The position numbers were made by a program, and so were the translations under genes. 23,193 nucleotides of DNA from Bacteroidota bacterium (GTDB taxonomy: Bacteria > Bacteroidota > Bacteroidia > Chitinophagales > Chitinophagaceae). The notes beneath the pieces are model-generated. The model was given only the letters and a program-made list of their open reading frames with translations. It was not told the DNA's origin and did not search any database. Shown here one piece after another: positions 1 to 8,271 of this stretch (its first letter is position 1; each line of letters starts with the position of its first letter). The stretch spans positions 1 through 23,193 of the forward strand of contig JAEYQO010000012.1 in assembly GCA_023409975.1 (NCBI GenBank). The letters are read 5' to 3'.

Positions 1-854
1 TTCAGGGTTCTGCCCATTATCCTTTTGATCGCAGACGCAGCGTGGGACTGCACATGGGCCTCCGGCAGGACGTTCTCCATTTCCTGGCAACAGATACCAC
101 TGCTCTTGCCCATCCTGCTTTGCAGAAACTCAATAGTTATTGGACCATGACACGGGCGGAGTATATATTCGACAATACCATGTCGCCGGCCATGAACATC
201 CGTTATGGTCTGAGGTATAAGTTCTTTGCAGAATATTTTTACAAACTATCCAGTCCTAATGGTGGTTTCTACAATTTTGGTTTCGACTTCAGAAACTACC
301 ACAAGATCTACAAACACACCATTCTGGCTGCCCGGATGGCCTTCGCACATTCCGGTGGCAACCAGCGAATCAATTATGTTCTGGGTGGTGTCGACAACTG
401 GATTTTTGCTAAACAGAGTACCATGCCAGCGCCTGTAGGGCAGGATTTCGCCTTCCAGGCATTAGCTACCAACCTTCGTGGATACCCCCAGAATGCAAGA
501 GCGGGTAATACCTATGGGGTGATTAACTCAGAAATCCGGTTCCCGATCCTTTCAACCTTCATGAGACGCCCAATCCAAAGTTCTTTCCTGAAAAATCTGC
601 AACTGGTCACTTTCGTGGACGCTGGCTCCGCCTGGAACGGGATCATCCCTGATGCGGATAAAATGGAGCCGTACACCTTCACCAACAATTACATGACCGT
701 GGAAATTCCCACCTCGGATTTTGGGGTGGCCGTGGGTTATGGCGCTGGATTGAGGACGATGCTGTTTGGGTATTTCATGCGGCTGGATGCCGCCTGGAAT
801 ATAGACGGTTCGCCTAAACCGATGATCCATTTCTCGTTCGGCACCGATTTCTAG
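1..854 (+). CDS. BamA/TamA-like outer-membrane protein, C-terminal barrel (5' end outside window)
   Basis: The frame is open from base 3 to the TAG at 852-854, giving 283 residues with no upstream stop, so the true start lies before the window. The protein is rich in alternating aromatic/polar beta strands and ends in Phe (FSFGTDF), the usual signal for an outer-membrane barrel. A LRGYPQNARAG segment resembles the conserved (V/L)RGF/Y loop of the Omp85 surface-antigen (D15) family, and LVTFVDAGSAWN matches the typical late barrel strand. These features support the barrel of a BamA/TamA relative that inserts or exports outer-membrane proteins. Whether POTRA or other domains precede it cannot be seen. 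The following genes (mlaD, lptA-like) also act at the outer membrane. Confidence 0.8.
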   Translation, partial: QGSAHYPFDRRRSVGLHMGLRQDVLHFLATDTTALAHPALQKLNSYWTMTRAEYIFDNTMSPAMNIRYGLRYKFFAEYFYKLSSPNGGFYNFGFDFRNYHKIYKHTILAARMAFAHSGGNQRINYVLGGVDNWIFAKQSTMPAPVGQDFAFQALATNLRGYPQNARAGNTYGVINSEIRFPILSTFMRRPIQSSFLKNLQLVTFVDAGSAWNGIIPDADKMEPYTFTNNYMTVEIPTSDFGVAVGYGAGLRTMLFGYFMRLDAAWNIDGSPKPMIHFSFGTDF

Positions 855-968
855 TTCCGGTACTGGGCACTGGCTTAGTGGGTTTACGGATCAGGCATAA
901 TTGTTTAAGCATCAATCACAGGGTTTCAAATGCATAAAGAATTATCAGATCATCTGTAACCCCTTTCC

Positions 969-976
969 TATTTTTG
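969..976 (+). promoter_or_regulatory. Candidate -7 box for mlaD
   Basis: TATTTTTG matches the Bacteroidota -7 consensus TAnnTTTG exactly and lies 25 nt before the mlaD ATG. No good -33 TTG is found at the usual 19-22 nt spacing, so the call rests on the -7 box alone. It would make mlaD and the downstream lptA-like gene a unit separate from the barrel gene. Confidence 0.4.
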
Positions 977-1001
977 CCCATACAACCCCAGATGTTCAAA
1001 C

Positions 1002-1943
1002 ATGAGATTGTCTAAAGAAGCAAGGATCGGTCTGTTAGTTGCAACAGCTATACTGGTGTTTATCGCAGGCTTTTACTTCCTGAAGGGTGCCAACATTTTT
1101 TCAGGTGAGAATGAATACTATACCTACTACGATAACGTCCAGGGACTGCATCCTTCATCACCCGTTCAGATAAAAGGGCTCACTGTCGGCCGTGTTTCTG
1201 CTATTGATCTCAATGGCAGCGGCAGAGTAAAAGTGACTCTCGCGATCAATAAGAGTACCGAGATACCCGAAGGGAGTATTGCTGCGCTCACTGCTACAGA
1301 TCTGCTGGGGACAAAAGCCATCGCACTCAAACTGAGCACATCTGCGGATATTGTTCAGGATGAAGACACGCTGGCTTCCGATGTAGAAGGAGGCATAATT
1401 GATGCGCTTTCTGCAGAGATCACACCTTTGTTAGTAGATATGCGACATGCTGTAGGGACCCTCGATACGGTACTTGGCAGCATCAATACCGTTCTGGATG
1501 TAAATGCGCAACAGGATCTCAGACGGAGCTTTGCCAACCTCAGCACTACCATGGAGCAACTGGCACAACTGACCAACAGATTGAATGCGGAAAGCGGACA
1601 GCTGACGTCTATTATGCGCAATACCAATAGTATTACCGCTAATCTCGCCAGCAATAATGAACGTATCAACAGGATATTGGACAATACGGCGTTAGCTTCT
1701 GACCAATTGTCCAAAGCGCCGATCGAGCAGACTATGAGGGATCTGCAGGCTACTGCCGCCCAACTCAATGAAATTGCAGCGAAAATAAACACATCACAGG
1801 GCTCGCTCGGCCTGCTGGTCAACGACACTTCTCTTTACCGCAGTCTCAACACCTCTCTCAATACCCTGACCTATCTGATGGCCGATATCGAGGCGCACCC
1901 AGCCCGCTATATTAATCTCAGTATTTTTGGGCGGAGAAAGTAA
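1002..1943 (+). CDS. MlaD/MCE-family lipid transport protein
   Basis: 313 residues. The N-terminus has one membrane anchor (about residues 8-29) followed by an MCE/MlaD domain at about residues 38-115 (YYDNVQGLHPSSPVQIKGL, VGRV, LLGTKAI). A long, Asn/Gln/Leu-rich segment up to about residue 290 is probably helical or coiled coil. MCE proteins are periplasmic, bind phospholipid and work with an ABC transporter in lipid movement between the two membranes; the transporter genes are not in this window. The ATG at 1002 is chosen because MRLSKEARIGLLVA is the typical start of Bacteroidota MlaD-like proteins. The stop is directly followed by the next start, so the two genes are very likely co-transcribed. 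Confidence 0.9.
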   Translation: MRLSKEARIGLLVATAILVFIAGFYFLKGANIFSGENEYYTYYDNVQGLHPSSPVQIKGLTVGRVSAIDLNGSGRVKVTLAINKSTEIPEGSIAALTATDLLGTKAIALKLSTSADIVQDEDTLASDVEGGIIDALSAEITPLLVDMRHAVGTLDTVLGSINTVLDVNAQQDLRRSFANLSTTMEQLAQLTNRLNAESGQLTSIMRNTNSITANLASNNERINRILDNTALASDQLSKAPIEQTMRDLQATAAQLNEIAAKINTSQGSLGLLVNDTSLYRSLNTSLNTLTYLMADIEAHPARYINLSIFGRRK

Positions 1944-3689
1944 TTGTCAGTGCACAGGAATCTGCTTCCTTTTCTAAAGATTTCACTACTATGCCTGTTG
2001 CTGATTCCCACCACTGAAATATGGGGACAGCAGGATACCGCCGGGATTGTTCAGGTGGAGATTCTCAATGCCCGCACGCTGAGAGGGTCTCAGCAGCCTA
2101 ATGAGCCAATGGCGCTAATCGGAGATGTGCAGCTCCGGCAGGAAGGTAACCTGATGTACTGCGATAGTGCCTGGATCAACCAGCTTACCAATAATGTTGA
2201 GGCATTCGGGAATGTAACCATCATCCAACCTGGTGGAACTGAGGTCGTAAGCGATTATCTCCGCTATACCGGAAACACCCGCATGGCCTATCTGAGAGGC
2301 AATGTTGTGCTGAGCGATGGGCAGAACACCCTGTGGGCAGAAGAACTGGAGTATAATCTGAACACAAGGGTGGGGGTGTATACGCTTGGCGGGACGTTGC
2401 AGAGCGAAGCCACTACCCTGTCCAGTAATAGTGGCACTTACTGGGCCAGGACAAAGGATTCCCGGTTCAGTGGGGATGTATTCGTAAATGATCCCGAGTA
2501 TGAGGTCACCTCTGTCGATCTGGGCTACAACACCGAAACCAAACTAGTCACCTTTTACGGCCCCTCGGTAGTCATCAGCGATCGATCGGTCCTCAGGACC
2601 TCGCAGGGCACCTGGGACGGTCTGAGGGAAATTGCTCACTTTACTTCCAGATCTTCTATCCAGAATCAGGAGCAATACATCGAAGCTGATAGTCTCGATT
2701 ATAACCGTGGTACCGGATGGGGCTATTCACGAGGAAATGTGATCGCCATTGACACACTAAACAGGACGACGCTCTTCTGTGGTTACGCCCAATACAATCA
2801 GATCAGCAGGCAGCTTCTGGCCACTATCCGTCCTGTGATGAAGCAGGTGAGCGAAAACGATAGTCTCTACATCCGTGCAGACACATTCTATGCTGCCCCT
2901 CATGTCTTCCCCGATACATTGAAAGACACCGTCGAGGTTAATCTGCTGAGCAAAGATGTAACTGAAAGCACACGAGTCACTACGAAAGATACTGCAGGTG
3001 CGGATACCACCCAGCCAAGGTATTTTATTGCCTACCATCATGTGCTGATCTTTTCCGATTCTCTACAAGCCAGGTGCGATTCCTTGCTGTATTCCGAGGT
3101 GGATTCTGCCATGCGTTTAATGTCCTCAACTGTGGCCTCTGATGGCTTTCCCCCCGTTGCCTGGAGCCGAAACAGCCAGATCACAGGCGATACCATCCTG
3201 CTTTACCTGGACAGCAATAAACTCAAGGAGATCTATATTCCGAATAACGCCTTCGTTAATAGTCGCTCCGGGCCGGAAAAGGCCAATATGTATGATCAGG
3301 TGCAGGGCAGGACGCTCACTGGCTATTTTGAAGGCAATACAGTACGGGAGATGATCGTCTTTCCTCAGGCCGAGGCCATATATTATTCCACTGATGAATC
3401 AGGTGCCTACCTGGGTGTCAATCAGGCCCAGAGTGAGCGCATGCGGATTTATTTTGAAGATCAGGAGGTCTCCCGCATTGTTCTCGAACAGCAGGTAAAA
3501 CAGACGATGACACCGATGCTGCAGGCTGATATCAGCGGTATGAGGCTCTCCAGGTTTCAATGGTATGAGCAGCGTCGCCCGGAATCCATACAGGAGCTTT
3601 TTCTTTACGACCCTTACGCACCCCTGGCAACAGGTGACGAAGACGCTGCCTCTGAGGATGTGCAACTGACAAAGCCTGATATGAAGTAG
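1944..3689 (+). CDS. LptA/OstA-like LPS transport protein
   Basis: 581 residues. A signal peptide (hydrophobic stretch LLPFLKISLLCLLLIP, cut near WGQ-Q) is followed by OstA/LptA beta-jellyroll repeats from about residue 35 to 260, seen as recurring lines such as GDVQLRQEGNLMYCDSA, YLRGNVVLSDGQNTLWAEEL and YIEADSLDYNRGTGWGYSRGNV. LptA-type proteins bridge the periplasm and carry LPS to the LptD assembly site. The protein is far longer than E. coli LptA (about 185 residues), as is usual for OstA-like proteins of this phylum. The start is not ATG: TTG at 1944 abuts the mlaD TAA, and GTG at 1950 is the alternative; both keep the signal peptide. The role in LPS export comes from family and gene context and is not shown by a unique motif. 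Confidence 0.85.
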   Translation: MSVHRNLLPFLKISLLCLLLIPTTEIWGQQDTAGIVQVEILNARTLRGSQQPNEPMALIGDVQLRQEGNLMYCDSAWINQLTNNVEAFGNVTIIQPGGTEVVSDYLRYTGNTRMAYLRGNVVLSDGQNTLWAEELEYNLNTRVGVYTLGGTLQSEATTLSSNSGTYWARTKDSRFSGDVFVNDPEYEVTSVDLGYNTETKLVTFYGPSVVISDRSVLRTSQGTWDGLREIAHFTSRSSIQNQEQYIEADSLDYNRGTGWGYSRGNVIAIDTLNRTTLFCGYAQYNQISRQLLATIRPVMKQVSENDSLYIRADTFYAAPHVFPDTLKDTVEVNLLSKDVTESTRVTTKDTAGADTTQPRYFIAYHHVLIFSDSLQARCDSLLYSEVDSAMRLMSSTVASDGFPPVAWSRNSQITGDTILLYLDSNKLKEIYIPNNAFVNSRSGPEKANMYDQVQGRTLTGYFEGNTVREMIVFPQAEAIYYSTDESGAYLGVNQAQSERMRIYFEDQEVSRIVLEQQVKQTMTPMLQADISGMRLSRFQWYEQRRPESIQELFLYDPYAPLATGDEDAASEDVQLTKPDMK

Positions 3690-3721
3690 TCGGTACCACG
3701 ATTACAGGCACGTTGTTAGTA

Positions 3722-3753
3722 TTGATGAAATCTTTCAATTCCGTTTACTTTTG
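3722..3753 (+). promoter_or_regulatory. Promoter of aspartate kinase gene
   Basis: TTG (3722-3724), 21 nt, then TACTTTTG (3746-3753) fits the Bacteroidota sigma-factor consensus closely. The -7 box ends 14 nt before the ATG at 3768, so the 5' leader would be only about 8-12 nt. This separates the kinase from the mlaD/lptA-like unit. Confidence 0.6.
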
Positions 3754-3767
3754 CATTTTCAGAAAGC

Positions 3768-5033
3768 ATGCTAGTGTACAAATTCGGCGGTGCTTCCATC
3801 GCCACTCCAGAAAACATGAAGGCCCTGTTGCCGATCCTTTCAGAAGCCCCCTCACAGGTCATCCTGGTCGTTTCTGCCCTTGGCAAAACTACCAATGCCC
3901 TTGAGAAAGTGGTTGATGCTGCCTGCAAAGGACAAAAGGCAGAGGCCACAGCGCTTGCAAAAGATCTGGAGCAAAGCCATCTGGAATACGCAGCAGCTTT
4001 GCTGAATCCTGCACAACTGGAACAGTTGCGTCAGGCGCTTAATGAATACTTCACAGAGCTCCAGTGGGCTATTGATGGTGCAGAGGCGGCGCGCTACGAT
4101 TATTCCTATGATCAGATTGTCTGTCTTGGTGAATTGCTGTCCACGCGCATATTCTCTTTTTATCTGAATCAGGAAGGGCTCAGGTTCGAGTGGGTGGATA
4201 TCCGGGATGTCATCCGTACAGACGATACCTGGCGTGATGCAAGAGTCGACTGGGAGTATTCCGCACAACGTGCGACATCCGTTATAGGTTCGAGAGTCTC
4301 TGCCGGCAATCATATCATCACTCAGGGTTTCATCGGTGCCACCGCCGACAACGCTTCTGTTACCCTTGGCAGGGAGGGCTCCGACTACACGGCAGCGATG
4401 TTGGCCGCCATGCTAAAAGCAGACTCCGTTACCATCTGGAAGGATGTAGAGGGGCTCCAGAATGCGGATCCGAAAGCATTCTCCAATACAGTAAAGATCG
4501 AAGCCATTTCCTATCATGAGGTGATCGAGATGGCTTACTACGGGGCTCAGGTCATTCACCCCAAGACCATCAAACCGCTACAGAACAATAATATACCCCT
4601 TTATGTGAGGTGTTTTGCGAATAAAGATCTCAAAGGAACTGTGATCCGGAACGAGGTGAATAGCATCTTTTACCCACCCATTATTGTACTGAAGAAGAAG
4701 CAGGCACTATTACAGGTGACCACCCGCGACTTTTCCTTCATCACCCAGGAAAACCTTAAGATCCTCAATGGCATTTTCCAGGCGTTCAAGGTTAAAGTGA
4801 ACCTGATGCAGAACGCAGCCATCTCGCTGGTAGCGTGTATCGATCACCGGGAAGAACAGGTGAATGCACTGGTGCGTGAGCTGGAGCAGGACTATAATGT
4901 ATTGCTAAATGAAGACGTAAGCTTACTCACGATTCGCCATTATACACCAGAGATATTCCGGAAACTTACCGAGGATCGCTACATCCTGCTGGAGCAAAAA
5001 ACCAGGCAGACGGTGCAGGTGGTTCTGAAATAG
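3768..5033 (+). CDS. lysC: Aspartate kinase (monofunctional)
   Basis: 421 residues, the normal length for a monofunctional aspartokinase, which phosphorylates L-aspartate at the start of Lys/Thr/Met/diaminopimelate synthesis. Kinase motifs visible: VYKFGGAS at residues 3-10; TLGREGSDYTAAMLA near 200 (the more usual form has GRGGSD); WKDVEGLQNADPK near 222; and YYGAQVIHPKTIKP near 260. The C-terminal 120 residues (from about VLKKKQALLQVTTRDFSF) form the regulatory ACT region, so feedback control by an amino acid is expected, but the effector cannot be read from the sequence. It has its own promoter and no neighbouring amino-acid genes. The gene symbol is by family; which isozyme it replaces is unknown. 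Confidence 0.93.
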   Translation: MLVYKFGGASIATPENMKALLPILSEAPSQVILVVSALGKTTNALEKVVDAACKGQKAEATALAKDLEQSHLEYAAALLNPAQLEQLRQALNEYFTELQWAIDGAEAARYDYSYDQIVCLGELLSTRIFSFYLNQEGLRFEWVDIRDVIRTDDTWRDARVDWEYSAQRATSVIGSRVSAGNHIITQGFIGATADNASVTLGREGSDYTAAMLAAMLKADSVTIWKDVEGLQNADPKAFSNTVKIEAISYHEVIEMAYYGAQVIHPKTIKPLQNNNIPLYVRCFANKDLKGTVIRNEVNSIFYPPIIVLKKKQALLQVTTRDFSFITQENLKILNGIFQAFKVKVNLMQNAAISLVACIDHREEQVNALVRELEQDYNVLLNEDVSLLTIRHYTPEIFRKLTEDRYILLEQKTRQTVQVVLK

Positions 5034-5035
5034 CC

Positions 5036-5066
5036 GGCATGGCCATGCCTTCTGTTGTTTGTTTTT
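5036..5066 (+). terminator. Possible terminator after aspartate kinase
   Basis: A 14-bp perfect palindrome (GGCATGGCCATGCC, 5036-5049) sits two bases past the stop codon and is followed by a T-rich tract (TTCTGTTGTTTGTTTTT). It can fold as a 5-bp stem with a GGCC loop. The stem is short and the tract interrupted, so this is only a moderate candidate. Confidence 0.4.
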
Positions 5067-5220
5067 CTCCGCTGATTTCGTTAATTTGCCTGAAGAGGAA
5101 GAGATCGTTACGGAAATAGCTGTAGTTCAAGCATTTAACGTATTTTTTCGTAAGAATTACCGAAATTTGCATCTAGAAAACAACAACAAAACCGGCCCCA
5201 GGGTAAGTGGCAGTAAGTAT

Positions 5221-5442
5221 ATGAAGTCTCTACGCCGAGTAGTTCAACAGTTCATTCAGGAAACAAATCAACAGTTTGACAAAATTGCAGAGCATATCCA
5301 GATGGCTCGTGCATACAGGCCTGTATCTCAGAAGTTAATGCCTCGTTGGAGGAACCTGGGAAGGGCTATTACTCCATATCATTTCATGCGTCCGGCAGTA
5401 GTGCCTGTTCAGCAGAAAGCGGTTCGTAAAACCATACGCTAA
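5221..5442 (+). CDS. Small basic protein of unknown function
   Basis: 73 residues from the ATG at 5221. It is strongly basic at both ends (MKSLRRVV... and ...QKAVRKTIR), with an amphipathic central part (QQFIQETNQQFDKIAEHIQMARAYR). No signal peptide or membrane segment is seen and I do not recognise a family. The frame is open upstream to a TTG at 5059, but that stretch holds the preceding gene's possible terminator and no ATG, so the ATG is preferred. A strong terminator starts 22 bp after the stop, which supports a real, monocistronic transcript. A weak -7-like GAAATTTG at 5162-5169 could drive it. Confidence 0.55.
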   Translation: MKSLRRVVQQFIQETNQQFDKIAEHIQMARAYRPVSQKLMPRWRNLGRAITPYHFMRPAVVPVQQKAVRKTIR

Positions 5443-5464
5443 GATCGAATAGTATAATCTAACT

Positions 5465-5492
5465 GGCTGCTGAAATGCAGCCTTTTTTATTT
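5465..5492 (+). terminator. Rho-independent terminator of the small basic protein gene
   Basis: Stem GGCTGC/GCAGCC with loop TGAAAT, followed by TTTTTTATTT. A clean intrinsic terminator on the plus strand, 22 bp after the stop codon at 5442. Confidence 0.8.
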
Positions 5493-5525
5493 GTAGAAGG
5501 GCTTGTTGTGTGTGCGCCTAAAGCA

Positions 5526-5556
5526 AAAAAGCTGCCTCTGGGGGAGACAGCTTTTT
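5526..5556 (-). terminator. Terminator of the phosphosulfolactate synthase gene (bidirectional in form)
   Basis: AAAAAGCTG pairs with CAGCTTTTT around an internal CTC/GAG stem. On the minus strand it begins six bases past the stop of the gene ending at 5562 and finishes in a run of T. On the plus strand it could back up the terminator at 5465. Confidence 0.75.
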
Positions 5557-5561
5557 CGGTT

Positions 5562-6362
5562 TTATAGGCCGTTGGTGGAGAAGACTGGTGCTGGTTCTTC
5601 CTTTTTGTTGAGGAATAAATGGAACGTATCTCCTCTCAGGCCATAACGCATGCTTTCTAAAGGAATCACCTCGGCCGGTGCAATATTACCAAGGTTCACA
5701 TTCGCACCCAGCAGCTCAAGGAAATAAACCTGTTGAGCTTTCTGTGGAGCTTCCCAGATGATTTTCTCAGCAGGTATCTGGGTCAGAATCTCCTGAACCA
5801 GTCCTTCGCGTACCTCACCGGATCCACGATAGATCCCGACGTTGCCGGCTTCCCTTGCTTCGGCGATCACATAGCCAGATCCTGCTTCCAGTTCGGCCCG
5901 CATTAATTCGATCCATTTGTAGGGAGGAATGATGTGCGTGGCGTCCTTCGAGCCCACTTCTGACAGCACGGTCACATGAGCAGCAAGCTTTTCTATATAC
6001 CCACACTTCTCAGCGTGCGGGATTGTGATAGAGCCATCTGACACTTCCACATACTTCAGATCATAGTCTTTGATCACCTGCAGGTAATCATCGAACTGGT
6101 TGCGGATCAAAAAGGCTTCAAACAAAGTGCCCCCGAAATATACAGGTACATCAAAGCTCCGGTAGATCTCTATTTTTTCGCGAAGGTTGTTCGTAACAAA
6201 CGCAGTCCCGAAACCAAGTTTTACAAGGTCAACATAAGACGCTGCCACAGAAAGGAAATTCCTGACATCATCCAGCCCCATCCCTTTATCCATAACCATG
6301 GTCATGCCGTTGGTTCTGGGTTTCTGGGTTCTCGCAGGTAAATTGTTCAGTTGAAAATTCAT
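5562..6362 (-). CDS. Phosphosulfolactate synthase, ComA family
   Basis: 266 residues from the ATG at 6362 (an in-frame TTG lies three codons upstream). ComA enzymes are TIM barrels that add sulfite to phosphoenolpyruvate to give (2R)-3-phosphosulfolactate. Family hallmarks in order: TMVMDKGMGLDDVRNFL (residues 20-36), VDLVKLGFGTA, PVYFGGTLFEAFL, LKYVEVSDGSI, VLSEVGSKD, YVIAEAREAGNVGIYRGSGEVR and IIWEAPQKAQQVYFLELLGANVNLGNI. In methanogens the product goes to coenzyme M, and in Bacillus spores (YitD) to sulfolactate. Here it may feed sulfonate metabolites or the sulfonolipids (capnines) found in this phylum; that is inference. No downstream sulfolactate genes are next to it. It is single, divergent from the lpxB unit, with its own promoter and terminator. 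Confidence 0.88.
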   Translation of the reverse strand: MNFQLNNLPARTQKPRTNGMTMVMDKGMGLDDVRNFLSVAASYVDLVKLGFGTAFVTNNLREKIEIYRSFDVPVYFGGTLFEAFLIRNQFDDYLQVIKDYDLKYVEVSDGSITIPHAEKCGYIEKLAAHVTVLSEVGSKDATHIIPPYKWIELMRAELEAGSGYVIAEAREAGNVGIYRGSGEVREGLVQEILTQIPAEKIIWEAPQKAQQVYFLELLGANVNLGNIAPAEVIPLESMRYGLRGDTFHLFLNKKEEPAPVFSTNGL

Positions 6363-6387
6363 GTGTTTCAATCGTTAAGAACTACCG

Positions 6388-6421
6388 CAAAGGTAATAGT
6401 TTCAGGCCTGGGATAGGTAAA
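6388..6421 (-). promoter_or_regulatory. Promoter of the phosphosulfolactate synthase gene
   Basis: Reading the minus strand, TTTA, 22 nt, then TACCTTTG (6395-6388), an exact TAnnTTTG match. The -33 box has A in place of the last G. The leader to the ATG at 6362 would be about 20 nt. Confidence 0.55.
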
Positions 6422-6438
6422 TTCGTAAAGGCAATTTG

Positions 6439-6446
6439 TATCTTCG
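6439..6446 (+). promoter_or_regulatory. Candidate -7 box for the small membrane protein and lpxB
   Basis: TATCTTCG differs from TAnnTTTG at one place, a variant often acceptable in this phylum. It lies 18 nt before the ATG at 6465. No clear -33 box is seen. It is divergent from, and nearly back-to-back with, the promoter at 6388-6421. Confidence 0.35.
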
Positions 6447-6464
6447 CAACCTACCCTTTTGAAT

Positions 6465-6755
6465 ATGAATAGAAACATACCCATCCTGGGTTTTATATTG
6501 GGAGTTGTTTTCCCTTTGCTGGGAATGTTGCTGTTATACTTTCTTAAGTTTGACGCCATACCATTTGGCCAGTTTGTGGATACATTGATCAGCAAGAAAG
6601 ACTCTGCTGCCACTATCCTGAGCCTGAGCCTCCTGGCAAATGCTATTCCGTTCATTTACTATACTAATAAGCGACTGGATCATACAGCCCGGGGTATTTT
6701 CATTGCCACCATGCTGTATGCAGTGCTGATCGTTCTTCTTAAATGGGTCTGGTAA
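6465..6755 (+). CDS. Small integral membrane protein of unknown function
   Basis: 96 residues from the ATG at 6465 (a TTG at 6459 would add two residues). Three hydrophobic segments are visible: about residues 4-26 (ILGFILGVVFPLLGMLLLYFL), 48-65 (TILSLSLLANAIPFIYY) and 75-94 (GIFIATMLYAVLIVLLKWVW). No catalytic motif can be seen and I do not recognise the family. It lies 33 bp upstream of lpxB on the same strand and probably shares its transcript, so a link to lipid A or the envelope is possible but unproven. Confidence 0.7.
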   Translation: MNRNIPILGFILGVVFPLLGMLLLYFLKFDAIPFGQFVDTLISKKDSAATILSLSLLANAIPFIYYTNKRLDHTARGIFIATMLYAVLIVLLKWVW

Positions 6756-6788
6756 CCGCCGGTCCGGGAGGAATCCAAAAAGAGCCGC

Positions 6789-7895
6789 ATGCGCTACTAT
6801 ATCATAGCAGGGGAGGCCAGTGGTGACCTCCACGGCAGTAACCTGATACGAGCACTTCGTGAGAAAGACCCGGAAGCACAGATACGTGCCTGGGGGGGAG
6901 ACCTGATGGAGTCGGCTGGTGCAGAAATCATCAAGTACTACCGCGACCTCGCTTTCATGGGATTTGTTGAGGTTGTCAAACACCTTGGCACCATCCTCTC
7001 GAATATCCGGTTCTGTAAACAGGATATCCTGAATTTCCGTCCCGATGTGGTCATCTTTATTGATTATCCAGGTTTCAATCTCCGGATAGCCGGATGGGCT
7101 AAAGAGCAGGGATTCCGGACGGTTTATTACATCTCGCCACAGGTTTGGGCCTGGAAGGAGGGCCGGGTGCGGCAGATCAAAAGGGACGTGGACAGGATGC
7201 TCGTGATCCTCCCGTTCGAACAGGATTTCTACACAAAATGGCGCTATGACGTTACCTATGTCGGACACCCTCTGGTGGAGGTGGTCCGGCGGGAAAAGGA
7301 ACAGGTGTCACTCAATAATGTTTCAGAGAAGCCGGTGATCGTTTTATTACCCGGTAGCAGAAAGCAGGAGATTCGAACCAAACTTCCGGAAATGCTGAAG
7401 ATGATCAAATATTTCCCCGATCATCAGTTCGTCATTGCCCAGGCGCCCGCTATGCCCTACGAGGTTTACCAGGAACTTACCGGCAGCCAGCCCGTAATGG
7501 TCCTCCCGGGTCAGACGTACAACCTATTGCGACAGGCAAAGGCCGCGCTGGTTACCAGTGGTACTGCCACGCTCGAAACAGCTTTATTTGGTGTGCCTCA
7601 GATAGTTTGTTACAGAGGTAACCCCGTTTCTTACTGGCTTGCCCGTAAGCTTATCAAGGTGAAATATATCTCCCTTGTCAACCTGATTATGGATAAGCAG
7701 GTCGTACGGGAGTTGATACAGGACGAGTTAAACGAGACGAACTTAAGGAATGAGCTGGAAAGGATACTTTTCGATGAGGAGTACAGAGCACGCTTAAAAA
7801 GCGACTACGATCAGCTTTGGCACAAACTGGGAGATATTCCAGCTTCAGCAACGGCTGCTGAAGAAATCCTTGCCTTTATTAGCAAAACTGATTAG
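6789..7895 (+). CDS. lpxB: Lipid-A-disaccharide synthase
   Basis: 368 residues, close to the usual 380. LpxB joins UDP-2,3-diacylglucosamine and lipid X (2,3-diacylglucosamine 1-phosphate) to make the lipid A disaccharide on the inner face of the cytoplasmic membrane (GT19 family). Hallmarks: MRYYIIAGEASGDLHGSNL at the start, FMGFVEVVKHL near residue 58, FIDYPGFNLRIA near 90, YYISPQVWAWKEGRV near 116, YVGHPLVEVV near 157, VLLPGSRKQEI near 186 and ALVTSGTATLETALFGVPQIVCYR near 250. The ATG at 6789 gives the canonical N-terminus. The stop overlaps, tail to tail by 4 bp, the minus-strand gene ending at 7892, so no terminator fits between them. Confidence 0.97.
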   Translation: MRYYIIAGEASGDLHGSNLIRALREKDPEAQIRAWGGDLMESAGAEIIKYYRDLAFMGFVEVVKHLGTILSNIRFCKQDILNFRPDVVIFIDYPGFNLRIAGWAKEQGFRTVYYISPQVWAWKEGRVRQIKRDVDRMLVILPFEQDFYTKWRYDVTYVGHPLVEVVRREKEQVSLNNVSEKPVIVLLPGSRKQEIRTKLPEMLKMIKYFPDHQFVIAQAPAMPYEVYQELTGSQPVMVLPGQTYNLLRQAKAALVTSGTATLETALFGVPQIVCYRGNPVSYWLARKLIKVKYISLVNLIMDKQVVRELIQDELNETNLRNELERILFDEEYRARLKSDYDQLWHKLGDIPASATAAEEILAFISKTD

Positions 7896-8086
7896 CGACT
7901 GATCAGGCGCACGATCATCACCACTATCGCAATCAGGAACAGGAATATGGAAATCCTGTTCATGCCATGCATAAACCTGATGTTGATGTTGCGGGGTTCT
8001 TTAGGATCGCGCTTATTAATATACAGGTAGGTCAGGATCATCTTCCACATAGCACGTCTTTTCATCAAAGTTACAGGAATCTTCAT
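7892..8086 (-). CDS. 64-residue membrane protein, unknown (possibly DUF6728-like)
   Basis: 64 residues from the ATG at 8086. The first 30 residues are basic and hydrophilic (MKRRAMWKMILTYLYINKRDPKEPR), then NINIRFMHGMNRISIFLFLIAIVVMIVRLISR forms one C-terminal membrane helix. Short proteins with a DPxxPxNxNxxxMHGxNRIS pattern are common in Bacteroidota; I believe they carry the label DUF6728, but this is from memory. Function is not known. Its stop overlaps the lpxB stop on the other strand by 4 bp. The next minus-strand feature upstream is tRNA-Ala with a terminator in between. Confidence 0.7.
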   Translation of the reverse strand: MKIPVTLMKRRAMWKMILTYLYINKRDPKEPRNINIRFMHGMNRISIFLFLIAIVVMIVRLISR

Positions 8087-8114
8087 GGATCGGTAGTTTC
8101 AGTCAGGGTATCTA

Positions 8115-8141
8115 TAAAAGAAAAATCGCCCGAAGGCGATT
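8115..8141 (-). terminator. Terminator of tRNA-Ala with UUCG tetraloop
   Basis: On the minus strand: stem AATCGCC/GGCGATT around a TTCG loop (8124-8141), then TTTTTCTTTT. The UUCG loop on a 7-bp stem is unusually stable. It lies 8 nt past the tRNA 3' end and before the 64-residue protein gene, so the tRNA is transcribed alone. Confidence 0.85.
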
Positions 8142-8148
8142 AAAGCTT

Positions 8149-8223
<75 letters not shown>

Positions 8224-8237
8224 TTGCATCAGGGCAG

Positions 8238-8271
8238 CAAAGATACCTGATCTTCATGCAATTCACCAAAA
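8238..8271 (-). promoter_or_regulatory. tRNA-Ala promoter
   Basis: On the minus strand TTTTG (8271-8267), 21 nt, then TATCTTTG (8245-8238): an essentially perfect Bacteroidota promoter, 14 nt before the mature tRNA 5' end. The -33 segment is part of a 15-bp tandem duplication (8261-8290). Confidence 0.8.

Noticed and set aside
5059..5220. 54-codon N-terminal extension of the small basic protein
   Set aside because: It would need a TTG start placed inside the terminator-like region of the kinase gene; the ATG at 5221 is simpler.
6534..7268. 244-codon minus-strand frame opposite lpxB
   Set aside because: Antisense to lpxB, which is unmistakable, and spanning the gene boundary; no motifs.
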